Assembly: GCA_002167855.2 (NCBI GenBank)
Contig: NHBG02000020.1
Location: 155,117-219,116, forward strand
Length of the DNA: 64,000 nucleotides
Direction: 5' to 3'
DNA from: Gammaproteobacteria bacterium TMED1
GTDB taxonomy: Bacteria; Pseudomonadota; Gammaproteobacteria; Pseudomonadales; Azotimanducaceae
Shown piece after piece: positions 43,766 to 53,758 of the stretch. The position numbers and the translations under genes were made by a program. Numbering within the stretch: position 1 is the stretch's first letter; each line of letters begins with the position of its first letter. The notes beneath the pieces are model-generated. The model was not told where the DNA came from, did no database searches, and saw only the letters and a program-made list of their open reading frames with translations.

Positions 43766-45445
43766 ATGACCGAGCAAAAAAATAAACGCCAATATTCTTC
43801 TCTCGTTGTTGACGGTGTAGAGAAAGCAGCAGCACGTTCAATGCTATATGCTGTTGGCTTCTCTGAGGAAGACTTCAAAAAACCTCAGATTGGAATCGCC
43901 TCTACTTGGAGTAATCTCACCCCTTGTAACATGCATATCAATACACTTGCGGATGCCGCGGCTATTGGCGCTGATGAATCTGGTGGTAAGTCTGTAACAT
44001 TCAATACAATTACCGTATCCGATGGAATTTCCATGGGGTCACCTGGGATGAGATACTCGCTGGTATCTCGAGAAGTCATCGCCGATTCCATAGAAACCGT
44101 CGTTGGTGCAGAAGGATTTGATGGGTTCGTAGCAATCGGAGGCTGCGACAAAAATATGCCTGGTTGCGCAATGGCCATTGCACGATTAGATCGACCCGCA
44201 GTATTTGTCTACGGTGGCACAATCCAACTGGGCAAGGAAAGAAGAGATATCATTTCAGTCTTTGAAGCAGTAGGTCAATATGCAGCGGGTAATATCGACG
44301 AACTCAAGCTGAAGGAGATCGAGTCTACAGCTATTCCGGGACCGGGTTCTTGTGGAGGAATGTATACGGCAAATACTATGGCATCTGCAATCGAAGCCTT
44401 AGGTTTATCGCTTCCGAATTCATCTGCTCAGGAGGCAGTATCAAACACTAAACGAGTTGACAGTCACGCAGCAGGGCAAGCTGTCGTTAAGCTTGTTGAG
44501 GCAGGGATTAAACCCTCAGATATCTTATCTAGAGAATCTTTCGAAAACGCAATTACCGTTGTGATTGCTCTTGAGGGTTCAACAAATGCTGTACTGCACC
44601 TACTTGCAATTGCTCACGCAGCGAAAATACCACTTACCATAGACGACTTTTCAAAAATTGGGTCAAGAGTCCCTGTACTGGCTGATATGAGGCCTGCAGG
44701 AAAGTATGCCATGAGCGAACTTATCCAAATCGGCGGGATTCAACCCTTAATGAAGACCCTGCTAGATGAAGGTCTATTGCATGGCGGCTGTCTAACAGTT
44801 ACTGGAAATACGCTTGCAGAAAATCTCGCGGGTGTTCCTGCCTATCCAGATGGTCAAAAAGTTATAAGACCCCTGTCTGAACCAATTAAAAAAGATAGTC
44901 ATCTTGTAATTCTTAAAGGGAACCTAGCACCTGAAGGCTCAGTAGCGAAAATAACCGGTCATGAGGGTTTAAGGTTTGTAGGAAGAGCTCGTTGCTTTGC
45001 GGGAGAAGAAGCAGCTCTGGAAGCAATCCTAAAAGGCGTTGTGGTATCCGGTGATGTTGTAGTAGTGCGTTATGAAGGACCCAGAGGGGGTCCTGGAATG
45101 AGAGAAATGCTATCACCCACGAGCGCCATAATGGGCCGAGGTTTATCTCAGGACGTTGCCCTAATAACCGATGGTAGATTTTCTGGTGGCTCGCACGGAT
45201 TTGTAATCGGCCATATTACCCCTGAAGCTTTCGACGGAGGGCCGTTAGCCCTGGTAGAGGATGGAGATAAGATCACTATCGATGCCGAGAGAAGTACGAT
45301 ATCTGTTGATTTATCAGACGATGCATTAGCTCAACGAAGGTCTAAATGGAAAAAACCAGCACCTTATGCAGAGCGCGGAATACTTGCTAAATACGCGCGC
45401 CTTGTAAGTTCAGCCTCCCTTGGAGCGGTAACGGATAGCGATTGA
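43766..45445 (+). CDS. ilvD: Dihydroxy-acid dehydratase
   Basis: A 559-residue iron-sulfur dehydratase of the valine/isoleucine pathway, converting 2,3-dihydroxy-isovalerate or -methylvalerate to 2-oxo acids. The cluster cysteines are in [17 protein letters not shown] and [12 protein letters not shown], and the C-terminal [17 protein letters not shown] and [15 protein letters not shown] blocks are complete. The short length matches the group with about 560 residues rather than the 610-residue E. coli form. Shine-Dalgarno GAGAGGAA precedes the start. No other ilv gene is adjacent. Confidence 0.95.
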   Translation: MTEQKNKRQYSSLVVDGVEKAAARSMLYAVGFSEEDFKKPQIGIASTWSNLTPCNMHINTLADAAAIGADESGGKSVTFNTITVSDGISMGSPGMRYSLVSREVIADSIETVVGAEGFDGFVAIGGCDKNMPGCAMAIARLDRPAVFVYGGTIQLGKERRDIISVFEAVGQYAAGNIDELKLKEIESTAIPGPGSCGGMYTANTMASAIEALGLSLPNSSAQEAVSNTKRVDSHAAGQAVVKLVEAGIKPSDILSRESFENAITVVIALEGSTNAVLHLLAIAHAAKIPLTIDDFSKIGSRVPVLADMRPAGKYAMSELIQIGGIQPLMKTLLDEGLLHGGCLTVTGNTLAENLAGVPAYPDGQKVIRPLSEPIKKDSHLVILKGNLAPEGSVAKITGHEGLRFVGRARCFAGEEAALEAILKGVVVSGDVVVVRYEGPRGGPGMREMLSPTSAIMGRGLSQDVALITDGRFSGGSHGFVIGHITPEAFDGGPLALVEDGDKITIDAERSTISVDLSDDALAQRRSKWKKPAPYAERGILAKYARLVSSASLGAVTDSD

Positions 45446-45471
45446 GCTCGCCTAAAAGGCCCACTCTCATT

Positions 45472-46206
45472 TCATAGCATCCCACCAGTTTTAGGTGCCG
45501 GTCTAGCCCGCTGATTATATAGCATCTCGGCTAGTCGCTTCTTTTCGTTCTCACTCGCGTCCGGCACTTGTTTAGGCATGGCATTACCTGCCTCCATACC
45601 TAATTTTACCGCTGGCCTTTCCCCTATTTCTTCAAACCAGCGTTTGAAGTATTTAAATTCATCAATATCCTGTCCTTGAGCTTTCCACCCAACAGTCCAC
45701 GGGTAGCAGATCATATCGGCAATCGTATATTCTTCCCCACAAATATAACGTTGGTTATACAATTGGTTGTTCAAAATGCCATAGACTCGATTTACTTCGT
45801 CAGTGAACCTGGTGATCCCATAACTCAAATCACCTTTGCCCTCTGCCCGACGAAAATGTCCACACTCGCCTGTCTTTGGTCCCTGATTAGCCATTTGCCA
45901 AACAACCCACTGAATAACGTCGTACCGACCTCTCAAATTTTGGGGTAGGAATTTACCCGTTTTCTCTGCTAGATATAACATAATAGCGCCCGACTCGAAT
46001 ATTGATATAGCTCCATCTCCATCAGCGGGATCATGATCAACTAAGGCTGGCATTCGGTTATTAGGGCAAATACGTAAAAATTCTTCTTTAAACTGATCCC
46101 CTCTACCGATGTTACATGGGATAAGTTTGTACTCGAGTCCACATTCCTCCATCTGAATAGTGACTTTTTTTCCATTTGGTGTTGGCCAAAAATGAAGGTC
46201 TAGCAT
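45472..46206 (-). CDS. Glutathione S-transferase, YghU/YfcG (Ure2-like) type
   Basis: A 244-residue GST. The thioredoxin-like N-terminal domain begins LDLHFWPTPNGKKVTIQMEECGLEYKLIPCNIGRGDQF, where TPNGKK is the YfcG/YghU substitute for the usual active-site Tyr/Ser; NRMPALVDHD and IFESGAIMLYLAEK form the glutathione-binding part. The helical C-terminal domain carries YTIADMICYPW. These Nu-class enzymes have strong disulfide-bond reductase and peroxidase activity. Convergent with ilvD. Confidence 0.9.
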   Translation of the reverse strand: MLDLHFWPTPNGKKVTIQMEECGLEYKLIPCNIGRGDQFKEEFLRICPNNRMPALVDHDPADGDGAISIFESGAIMLYLAEKTGKFLPQNLRGRYDVIQWVVWQMANQGPKTGECGHFRRAEGKGDLSYGITRFTDEVNRVYGILNNQLYNQRYICGEEYTIADMICYPWTVGWKAQGQDIDEFKYFKRWFEEIGERPAVKLGMEAGNAMPKQVPDASENEKKRLAEMLYNQRARPAPKTGGML

Positions 46207-46216
46207 GAGTGATTCC

Positions 46217-46333
46217 TTACCTTATATTAAAAATTGTTGCTAGCAGAACAATAGAGTAACTACTCGCTGCTAGAACCCAAGCCCATCTATATATCTCTCC
46301 CTTAAGGATATAATTATAGGCATTTTCCACCAT
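46217..46333 (-). CDS. Possible 38-residue single-pass membrane protein
   Basis: An unlisted small ORF ten bases upstream of the glutathione transferase, reading MVENAYNYILKGEIYRWAWV and then a hydrophobic stretch ending IFNIR. One membrane helix is plausible from about residue 17 to 35. No good Shine-Dalgarno sequence precedes the ATG, so it could equally be chance. The remaining bases of the 290-bp gap show no other structure. Confidence 0.3.
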   Translation of the reverse strand: MVENAYNYILKGEIYRWAWVLAASSYSIVLLATIFNIR

Positions 46334-46498
46334 AACAACTATGGAACTCAGTCAATTGAATATTACTGCCTTACTGCTTTAGATAATTGACTCATTAGTC
46401 GATGGTTTCGCATTTGAAGGTTTAACCTCTCTTCTTCATCAATACTTTGATACGCGAGTCGACCAACACACTAGACTATATTTTTGGGACACCTAATC

Positions 46499-47542
46499 CT
46501 AAACTTGGTAGTTAGCAGCTATTTCTCGACGAGGATCGAGGGCATCGCGGACTGCTTCACCAATAAAAATCAATAGCGTTAGCATCAAACCCAAAGTAAA
46601 AAATCCGGTAAGCCCAAGCCATGGGGAATGGATATTAGCTTTTCCTTGAGCCAAAAGTTCCCCGAGAGAAGGGGATCCTAATGGTAAACCAAAGCCGAGA
46701 AAATCGAGAGCTGTTAACATCGTAACAGCACCACTAAGTATAAACGGGAGGAATGTTAATGTTGCCACCATCGCATTTGGTAATACGTGCCTGAGGATGA
46801 CTGCCGAATCTGAAACGCCTAAAGAACGAGCCGCACGCACATACTCGAAGTTGCGAGTTCTTAATACCTCCGCACGAACTACCCCAACCAATGGCATCCA
46901 ACTAAACAATGTCAATATTCCTAGCAACCAAAATACATTGGGCTTAACGACGCTGGCCAGTATTATCAAAATCAGCAAAATGGGTAGGCCAGTCCATATC
47001 TCAACGAGCCGTTGTCCGAAAAGATCCACGTAGCCCCCAAAATATCCCTGCACTGCGCCTATTGCCACGCCGATTATCGAGCTCAAGATCGTAAGAGAAA
47101 TCCCAAATAATACTGAAAGCCGAAAGCCGTAAATAAGTCTTGCTAGCGTATCCTTGCCAGCATCATCAGTTCCCAACCAGTGCCTTAAAGAAGGTGGTGC
47201 CGGTGCAGCGCTCTCCATATATAGATCTGAACTTTGATAACTGAAAGGTATTGGAGGCATAATTAACCAGCCGCCTTTTTCGATTACTAGCTCTCTTATA
47301 AACGGATCTTTGTACATAGGCTCAATTGGTAACTCGCCACCTAACTCTTGCTCAGTAGAATCAAACAGCACAGGCATATAAAACTGACCTTCGAGATACA
47401 TAATAACTGGCTTGTCATTGGCAATAAATTCAGCAAACAGGGAGATACCGAAAAGAAAGGAAAATAGAATGAACGAGTAATATCCACGCTTGTTACTTTT
47501 AAACTGATGCAAGCGACGTTGGTTTAGTGGAGACACCATCAA
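46499..47542 (-). CDS. yejE: ABC peptide transporter permease, YejE-like
   Basis: A 347-residue inner-membrane permease of the Dpp/Opp family. The long N-terminal periplasmic loop (residues 35-120 with [23 protein letters not shown] and [12 protein letters not shown]) followed by [19 protein letters not shown] is characteristic of YejE, part of the microcin C/peptide importer YejABEF. The EAA loop is [33 protein letters not shown]. Overlaps yejB by four bases. The binding protein YejA and ATPase YejF are not beside it. Confidence 0.88.
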   Translation of the reverse strand: MMVSPLNQRRLHQFKSNKRGYYSFILFSFLFGISLFAEFIANDKPVIMYLEGQFYMPVLFDSTEQELGGELPIEPMYKDPFIRELVIEKGGWLIMPPIPFSYQSSDLYMESAAPAPPSLRHWLGTDDAGKDTLARLIYGFRLSVLFGISLTILSSIIGVAIGAVQGYFGGYVDLFGQRLVEIWTGLPILLILIILASVVKPNVFWLLGILTLFSWMPLVGVVRAEVLRTRNFEYVRAARSLGVSDSAVILRHVLPNAMVATLTFLPFILSGAVTMLTALDFLGFGLPLGSPSLGELLAQGKANIHSPWLGLTGFFTLGLMLTLLIFIGEAVRDALDPRREIAANYQV

Positions 47543-48630
47543 CCCCTGGTTTCAAAATCAATACGAGGATCTACAAGAACATATACCAGATCGCCAACGA
47601 GTTGCATAAAAAGCGCAATTAGAGTTAGCACAAAAATCGTACCAAAAAGTATGGGATAATCGCGCTTAATAACCGCTTCATATCCAAGTAAGCCCATCCC
47701 ATCGAGAGAAAAAATAACTTCGATGAGCAATGATCCTGTAAAAAAGATACCTATAAATGCTGAGGGGAACCCAGCGATCACAATCAGCATTGCATTCCGG
47801 AAAATGTGTCCATATAAAACCCTCCGTTCGGAAATTCCCTTTGCTCTCGCTGTCAATACAAACTGCTTGCTAATTTCCTCAAGGAACGAGTTCTTTGTAA
47901 GCATAGTGAGAGTTGCAAATCCTCCGATGGTAAGTGCTGAAACCGGAAGAACTAGATGCCAAAGATAATCTAAAACTTTTTCGGTCCAACTTAATTCACC
48001 CCAATTGTCAGAAACTAAACCTCGGAGTGGAAAGAGGTCAAAATAATTCCCACCGGCGAACAAAACTATAAGTAGAATTGCGAATAAAAACCCTGGAATT
48101 GCGTATCCCACAAAAATAATACTCGAAGTCCAAAAATCAAAACTTGATCCATCCCGAACTGCCTTCGCGATTCCCAGGGGTATAGAAACACTGTAGATCA
48201 GTAATAAGGACCACAAACCGAGTGATATCGAGACAGGCAGCCTCTCGGCCACTAATTCTAATACCGGCCTATCCTGAAAATAACTCACCCCAAAATCAAG
48301 CTTCATATAATTAATTACCATATTAAAAAAACGTTCGTGAGGAGGCTTGTCAAAACCAAATTGCCTTTCTAGAGCAGCTATCAAATCGGGATCAAGTCCA
48401 TAGCTGGCTATAGTCCTACTAGATCCACCAATATCTATTTGAGCGCTCGCTCCAGCATCACCACCACCTGAGATACTGGAAGTAGTTGACATGCCGCCCG
48501 TCGTAATTTCCGCAACTATCTGCTCTACAGGACCGCCTGGAGCAAACTGAACTATAATAAAGTTGATTAAGATAATGCCAAACAATGTAGGGAATATAAG
48601 TAAAACTCTCTTAATTACGTATGCGGCCAT
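47539..48630 (-). CDS. yejB: ABC peptide transporter permease, YejB-like
   Basis: A 363-residue permease of the DppB/OppB family with an N-terminal helix ([34 protein letters not shown]), a long periplasmic loop typical of YejB and five more helices. The EAA loop is in [30 protein letters not shown] YejE partner gene follows in coupled overlap. Together they form the channel of an oligopeptide or microcin C importer. Only the two permeases are present in this location. Confidence 0.88.
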   Translation of the reverse strand: MAAYVIKRVLLIFPTLFGIILINFIIVQFAPGGPVEQIVAEITTGGMSTTSSISGGGDAGASAQIDIGGSSRTIASYGLDPDLIAALERQFGFDKPPHERFFNMVINYMKLDFGVSYFQDRPVLELVAERLPVSISLGLWSLLLIYSVSIPLGIAKAVRDGSSFDFWTSSIIFVGYAIPGFLFAILLIVLFAGGNYFDLFPLRGLVSDNWGELSWTEKVLDYLWHLVLPVSALTIGGFATLTMLTKNSFLEEISKQFVLTARAKGISERRVLYGHIFRNAMLIVIAGFPSAFIGIFFTGSLLIEVIFSLDGMGLLGYEAVIKRDYPILFGTIFVLTLIALFMQLVGDLVYVLVDPRIDFETRG

Positions 48631-48681
48631 TAATCAAGCAACCTTGGATCTATTATGTCGATTCATTTTGACCATCCCCCA

Positions 48682-50082
48682 CTACTTCGCCGGTAACGCC
48701 GTATCTTTCAAACGCGTTAAAGATCGCTCGATACGTCTATCGATCGTGTGATTAACCCATTGCGACGAAATAATTGCTACTACACCGGTAGTGATTACCG
48801 TACCTATAAAGATACCCATATAACCAAAAAAATAGTTACCAACCAAAATAATTGGGAGTTTTATAATAATCATTCTTAAAAGAGAGAGCACTAAGGGTGG
48901 CATCGGTTTTCCCAGAGCATTAAAGCAATGGGTGGCATTAAAAATGACTCCCATCAAACCGACTGCTAAAGGTCCTACTCGCAAATAATCATAGGCTGCA
49001 GACTGGACCAATGGATCATCGTTAATAATACCAACGAAGTAATGTCCGAAAACCACTAGTATCAAATACGACAGAATTCCCCAACCAATAACAAAAACAT
49101 TAGCAGTACGCATCGCGACTTTGACACGATCATACAGTCTAGCGCCCCAATTTTGCCCAACTATAGGAGAGAGACTGATCGAAACTGCAAAAATTACCAT
49201 TATTGTCATGAATTCAATTCGCATTGCGACCCCAAATCCAGCAACAACAGCTGTTCCGTGGCCTGCTAACAATCGAGTAATGACTGCCATTGACACCGGT
49301 ACTATTAAATTTGCCGCGATAGCAGGCAACCCTACGTGCAGCATATCGCCCACCGATCGTTTAAATCCTTTCAACCCGAGTAGCATCATTTTGTCGCGTA
49401 ACGCGAAAAAATAAAAAAATACTAAAATTTCAAGGAATCGAGCAATGACAAAACTCAAGGCTGCGCCTTGAAGTCCCATCTCTGGGAAAGGTCCGACCCC
49501 GAAAATAAATAATGGTGCAAAACCTATATGGAGTAATGCACCAAGTGCTGAGAGATAACCTGGGCTGACCGCATCACCCGTCGATCTCATCAAAGTTATA
49601 CCCACATTCGTCATAGCGAAGATAGGCATACCAAGAAGCCAGATTGTCATATAGGAAACAACGAGTGGAAGAACTTGCTCACTTGCACCTAACACAATAA
49701 AGATCGGTGTCAAAAAGAAATATGCGACGGCCCCGATTAAACTTGAAAGAACAGTTACTAGCAGGAGACAATGGGTGCTAAGCCTTTTTACTCTATGGGT
49801 ATCGCCACCCCCGATAGTGCGAGCCGCCACCGATCCGGCCCCAACAGAAAGACCAAAAGCCACAGACTGCAAGATCATTACTACCGGGAAAGTAAAACTA
49901 ATAGCAGCCAGCTCATTCGTACCTACCATACCGATGTAAATAGTCTCAACCAAGGTTGCAACGTTATAAGAAATCATCGACAACATGAGGAAACCAGTGA
50001 GACGAACAATGTGCCTCGTTATCGGACCAACTGTTAAATCATTATCGCTCGATCCTTCATTGGTTCCGTCAGTTTTTTTCAT
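48682..50082 (-). CDS. MATE family efflux transporter
   Basis: A 466-residue membrane protein with about twelve helices, two MatE repeats (first containing LVETIYIGMVGTNELAAISFTFPV, second YYFFALRDKMMLL through the C-terminal set). It exports drugs or metabolites in exchange for Na+ or H+. The track start at 50145 lies inside the tRNA-Arg gene, so I use the ATG at 50082 (MKKTDGTNEGSSDN) with AAGAG upstream. It is followed by yejB on the same strand 51 bp downstream. Confidence 0.9.
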   Translation of the reverse strand: MKKTDGTNEGSSDNDLTVGPITRHIVRLTGFLMLSMISYNVATLVETIYIGMVGTNELAAISFTFPVVMILQSVAFGLSVGAGSVAARTIGGGDTHRVKRLSTHCLLLVTVLSSLIGAVAYFFLTPIFIVLGASEQVLPLVVSYMTIWLLGMPIFAMTNVGITLMRSTGDAVSPGYLSALGALLHIGFAPLFIFGVGPFPEMGLQGAALSFVIARFLEILVFFYFFALRDKMMLLGLKGFKRSVGDMLHVGLPAIAANLIVPVSMAVITRLLAGHGTAVVAGFGVAMRIEFMTIMVIFAVSISLSPIVGQNWGARLYDRVKVAMRTANVFVIGWGILSYLILVVFGHYFVGIINDDPLVQSAAYDYLRVGPLAVGLMGVIFNATHCFNALGKPMPPLVLSLLRMIIIKLPIILVGNYFFGYMGIFIGTVITTGVVAIISSQWVNHTIDRRIERSLTRLKDTALPAK

Positions 50083-50112
50083 GGCTCTTTGATTTAAAGG
50101 GAATACAGGGGT

Positions 50113-50189
50113 TGGCCCGCCCAGAGAGATTCGAACTCCCGACACCCAGGTTCGAAGCCTGGTGCTCTATCCAGCTGAGCTATGGGCGG
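50113..50189 (-). tRNA. tRNA-Arg(UCG)
   Basis: A 77-base tRNA gene with encoded CCA. Acceptor arms CCGCCCA and TGGGCGG pair perfectly; the D arm is GCTCAGCTGGATAGAGC; the anticodon stem CCAGG/CCTGG encloses CTTCGAA with anticodon TCG (plus-strand bases 50153-50155); the T arm is GGGAG-TTCGAAT-CTCTC with one G-T pair. It reads CGA codons. It lies 30 bp upstream of the MATE gene. Confidence 0.95.
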
Positions 50190-50254
50190 AGACACAATTC
50201 CCCTATTGTAGCGACAAATTCTCTATGATGCAGAAAAGTGTTTGTAAAATTATT

Positions 50255-51637
50255 CTAGTATTGAGAGCAAAATGAATAAATCGTCGCATTGCGAAAAATA
50301 AACTGAAGCCTCCCATTCTTCGAATCATGAGCATCCGTTTTTGTCTGCCAGATTATGGGCTCATCCGTAACACTCTGAGTGATAACCTGACTCTCGCAAA
50401 CTATTGTTCTATCGTCATTTAACAATCGCACAATAAGCTCTCCATCTTGTTGGACATCAGCTGATACCTTGAACTGATCTCCATTCAATACTGGCGTTGT
50501 GGTAATTAACGCCAGCTCTTTATCTGCGCTGTAACCTGCAAAGCCGTCTGGTCGTATAGTTGCCAAGCAGAGAAATCCATTTCGCCAACCCGTATGAAGT
50601 CCATCACTAGCCCCATAAAAAATTCGAATCTCATCTTCTAAGAACACTGGATTCGCTGCTGTATAGATGCAACCCCAGTCATAATCAAATTCATTACCTT
50701 CGTTAGCTATAAAAGGTATCCCAGGTAAGACTCTATGCCACTTCTTCGTATCTGGACTCCAAGTGAGCTCTGCCCAAACGCGATCAGTATCCTGGTCATG
50801 AATCGCAATGATTCCTAGGTACAAGCCCGCATGCTGAAAAATCGGCATCGAGTAAAGTTGTTTAGAGGTATCTAGACCTTCTAATACGATTTCCGTTTTT
50901 TCCCAGTTCTCGAAATCTTGGCTAGAAGTCCTCGCAACTTGGCGTACGTGCTTTTCGCTGGTTTTTCCCCATTGGCGGGTAATGCCAACATATTTTCCGA
51001 TATCATCAGACCACAAAGCATTGTTGTGAGTATCGCCTGCGCTATCCGCCTCTGGGCAAGCAATCGCGGGAGCCCAGTGAATGCCATCTTTCGAGTAAGC
51101 GATAGATAAAATGTTTGACTTAAGAAGTGCCTTGTATCGTCGATTGGGATCCGACTCGTGTGCATCTTTGAATACTCCGGTCCCATGAGGACCTCTCCAT
51201 ACTTTTTCTGTCTCATCCTCTCGCCAAACTTCACCCCGCCACAAGATATTATTTGCGGTAGTTCCTTCGAACTCGACAATTCCCAACTCCGGCTTTTCCC
51301 AGACAATTCCATCAGCCGAGGTTGCATAACAAAGCGCCATCTCCCGATTCTTTGGTGCCCAATATTTTTGTCGACGCTCTTCCAGACTCATCCCTAAAGC
51401 TGAGTTATCAACAATGAAAGGGCTGTACCAGCATTTATATAAATTTTCCTCTTTATCGTATATTACGTTGGCATAGAGGTTATCAAAACGAGCCTCCCAC
51501 GGTTTATCTTCTCCGAATAACGGATTACTCCCGTGTTTCTCCACAATTCCAAGCGTTAGTTTGGTTTTTTCTGTATCTTCAATGATACGATTATCAAGCA
51601 AAAGATATCTTTGCTCATTTGGAAGCTCTGACTTCAT
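50255..51637 (-). CDS. Glycoside-hydrolase-like beta-propeller protein
   Basis: A 460-residue cytosolic protein resembling the five-bladed propeller glycosidases (GH32/GH43-type). Repeated Asp-box-like and SADG/SKDG-x-x-W motifs occur (ATSADGIVWEKPELG, AYSKDGIHWAPA, AELTWSPDTKKW), as well as FYGASDGLHTGW near residue 370. No signal peptide is visible. The substrate is unknown. It is divergent from a sialate-lyase-like gene with a shared 120-bp promoter region, which suggests joint regulation in sugar-acid breakdown. Assignment to a GH family is tentative. Confidence 0.6.
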   Translation of the reverse strand: MKSELPNEQRYLLLDNRIIEDTEKTKLTLGIVEKHGSNPLFGEDKPWEARFDNLYANVIYDKEENLYKCWYSPFIVDNSALGMSLEERRQKYWAPKNREMALCYATSADGIVWEKPELGIVEFEGTTANNILWRGEVWREDETEKVWRGPHGTGVFKDAHESDPNRRYKALLKSNILSIAYSKDGIHWAPAIACPEADSAGDTHNNALWSDDIGKYVGITRQWGKTSEKHVRQVARTSSQDFENWEKTEIVLEGLDTSKQLYSMPIFQHAGLYLGIIAIHDQDTDRVWAELTWSPDTKKWHRVLPGIPFIANEGNEFDYDWGCIYTAANPVFLEDEIRIFYGASDGLHTGWRNGFLCLATIRPDGFAGYSADKELALITTTPVLNGDQFKVSADVQQDGELIVRLLNDDRTIVCESQVITQSVTDEPIIWQTKTDAHDSKNGRLQFIFRNATIYSFCSQY

Positions 51638-51758
51638 AGTGGTTCAGCCTGCAGAAATGATAGTGATAATAATCCCGTAAATGCAGGAAGAATGCCATTA
51701 CTCCTAGTGCTTTATATCTAACTTTGAGAAACTCTCACTAAGAAAAGAGGAGCGTTCG

Positions 51759-52673
51759 TTGAATACTGAAAACTGGTCAGGACTAATAGCAGCAACTTTC
51801 ACGCCAATGAAGGATAATGGCGAACTCAATATCTCTGCGATTCCATCAATAGTAAACCAATTAGTGGCTGAAGGGGTAGCAGGACTTTATGTTTGTGGAG
51901 GAACCGGTGAAGGAATTTCATTAACAAACAATGAACGAATGATCGTAGCAGAGGCTTATATTAAGGCTGCTAATGGTAAAGTTCCTGTCTTTATCCATGT
52001 TGGTCAAGATAGCGTCTTTGCCGCTCGTGAACTGGCTAAACACGCGCTGGCAAATGGTGCAGATGGAATTTCAGCTATGACTCCTACTTATTTTAAACCG
52101 AACTCAACTAGGGCTTTGATTGATAGCTTAAAAGTGATTACTGAAGCAGCCCCTGATTTACCATTCATCTATTACCATTTTCCAGCAAAGTCGATGCTAC
52201 AACTAAACCTTGATGAATTTGTCGAGATGGCGGGCGACCAATTGCCATCTATGTATGCCATCAAATTTACTGACTCCAAAGTGTATGATCTTCAATCGAT
52301 ACTCCATGTATCAAATGGCAAGCTCAAAGTCTTCTTTGGTACGGATGAAATGCTCCTGACGGGACTTTTGGCAGGAGCCTCCGGTGCCATAGGAAGCACT
52401 TATAACTTTGCACTCCCACTTTACCTAAAACTGATCGAGGCCTGGAAAGATAATGACTTGGTCAAGGCCCAGTATTTGCAGAATCTTTCGGTTACCATGG
52501 TAAAAACATTTGCACCTTTTGGCGGTATTGAAGGACAAAAAGCAATAATGAGTATGGTAGGAATGGAATGTGGCCCAACTCGATTACCATTAAATATACT
52601 TTCAATATCCGAAATTGAACAGCTAAGACAACAACTCGAAGAAATTGGCTTCTTCCGCTGGGCCAGATCTTAG
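51759..52673 (+). CDS. DapA/NanA superfamily lyase, N-acetylneuraminate-lyase-like
   Basis: A 304-residue TIM-barrel Schiff-base enzyme. GGTGEG (residues 47-52), the Tyr of FIYYHFPAKS (Tyr139) and the catalytic Lys in MYAIKFTD (Lys169) are present, as is the C-terminal GSTYNF pattern shared with sialate lyases (human NPL has YYYHIPALTG and GSTYNY). The YYH-P motif favours a neuraminate lyase over DapA. Start is TTG at 51759 behind AGAGGAG. The adjacent glycosidase-like gene fits a sugar-acid pathway. No other nan gene is nearby. Confidence 0.82.
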   Translation: MNTENWSGLIAATFTPMKDNGELNISAIPSIVNQLVAEGVAGLYVCGGTGEGISLTNNERMIVAEAYIKAANGKVPVFIHVGQDSVFAARELAKHALANGADGISAMTPTYFKPNSTRALIDSLKVITEAAPDLPFIYYHFPAKSMLQLNLDEFVEMAGDQLPSMYAIKFTDSKVYDLQSILHVSNGKLKVFFGTDEMLLTGLLAGASGAIGSTYNFALPLYLKLIEAWKDNDLVKAQYLQNLSVTMVKTFAPFGGIEGQKAIMSMVGMECGPTRLPLNILSISEIEQLRQQLEEIGFFRWARS

Positions 52674-52886
52674 AATAGATTTACTTGCTCACATTACCTA
52701 ACGATCTTTACAAGCTTGAGCCACTATACTAATTAAAAATATCGTACTAGGTAGAAAATGGCGTTTATATTAATCTTCAAAACTCCAAACGATACTTAAT
52801 GGTGGATGATTTCCTCAAAAAACAGTAACGTTTGGCTCTAGTACAGCCAACTTCAACTTATATCACTATTATTTTAGGACGTACGA

Positions 52887-53678
52887 ATGATAGAAAACAT
52901 TTTCTCCATGGCAGGGAAAGTCTGCGTAATCACAGGTGGATCAACCGGGCTTGGCAGCTACATGGCACAAGGGTTTTTAGAAGCAGGCGCGTCGAGAGTT
53001 TATATAACCGCCCGTTCAGAAGATACACTAGTAAAAAAAGCAAAAGAGCTTTCTGCGGTGGCAGAAGGTGAGTGTATTCCTATCATTGGCGATCTGAGTT
53101 CGATAGAGGGTGTCGAGGCATTAGCAGCGAGTCTGCAACAAAAGGAGAAACACCTCGATGTTCTAGTAAATAATGCCGGCATTGGAACCGGTGGGCCATT
53201 CAGTGAACTGAAGCCAGAAACCTGGGATATGACGATGGATCTGAATCTTAAATCCCCAGTTTTTCTTACTCAAAAACTACGCGATTTGCTTAGTTGTAAG
53301 GCAACATCAGAGGACCCCTCGCGCGTAATATTTATAGCCTCGGTCGCGGCAAGTTATTCGATAGAAGGGGTATTGGCCTACTCAACGAGTAAAAACGCTG
53401 TCGAACACGTAGTACCGACCCTCGCACTCGCTCTTTGCGAGGAGAATATACTAGTTAATGCCGTCTCTCCTGGACGTTTTTTCTCGGAAATGACCCGTGG
53501 CGCATGGCAAGATGCCGAATCAGAAAGATATCAAGCAGAATTAGCACGCATCCCAGCCCATCGCTACGGTGATATTAAGGATATCGCTGGTGTTGCCATC
53601 ATGCTCTGTAGTCGTGCTGGCTCGTATTTTACTGGCGAAGTACTCAATCTTGATGGAGGCCACAGATTGAGGCATTAA
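52887..53678 (+). CDS. Short-chain dehydrogenase/reductase
   Basis: A 263-residue classical SDR: TGGSTGLGSYMAQGF for NAD(P) binding, NNAGIG for the structural turn, catalytic Ser in IASVAASYS and YSTSKNA for Tyr and Lys, then the VNAVSPGRFFSEM region. The C-terminal GEVLNLDGGHRL is typical of 3-oxoacyl reductase-like members. Its role here is unknown. It is 80 bp upstream of the candidate selenoprotein gene and may be co-transcribed with it. Confidence 0.88.
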   Translation: MIENIFSMAGKVCVITGGSTGLGSYMAQGFLEAGASRVYITARSEDTLVKKAKELSAVAEGECIPIIGDLSSIEGVEALAASLQQKEKHLDVLVNNAGIGTGGPFSELKPETWDMTMDLNLKSPVFLTQKLRDLLSCKATSEDPSRVIFIASVAASYSIEGVLAYSTSKNAVEHVVPTLALALCEENILVNAVSPGRFFSEMTRGAWQDAESERYQAELARIPAHRYGDIKDIAGVAIMLCSRAGSYFTGEVLNLDGGHRLRH

Positions 53679-53758
53679 TATAAAGTTAAGATATGGCTGA
53701 GCATTATCGAATAGCCGGAATGATAAAAGCGAAAAAATAGGAGAGGTAGATAGAGGAA

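Noticed and set aside
48682-50145. Full-length MATE ORF as annotated by the track
   Set aside because: Its first 21 codons overlap the tRNA-Arg gene; the ATG at 50082 is preferred.
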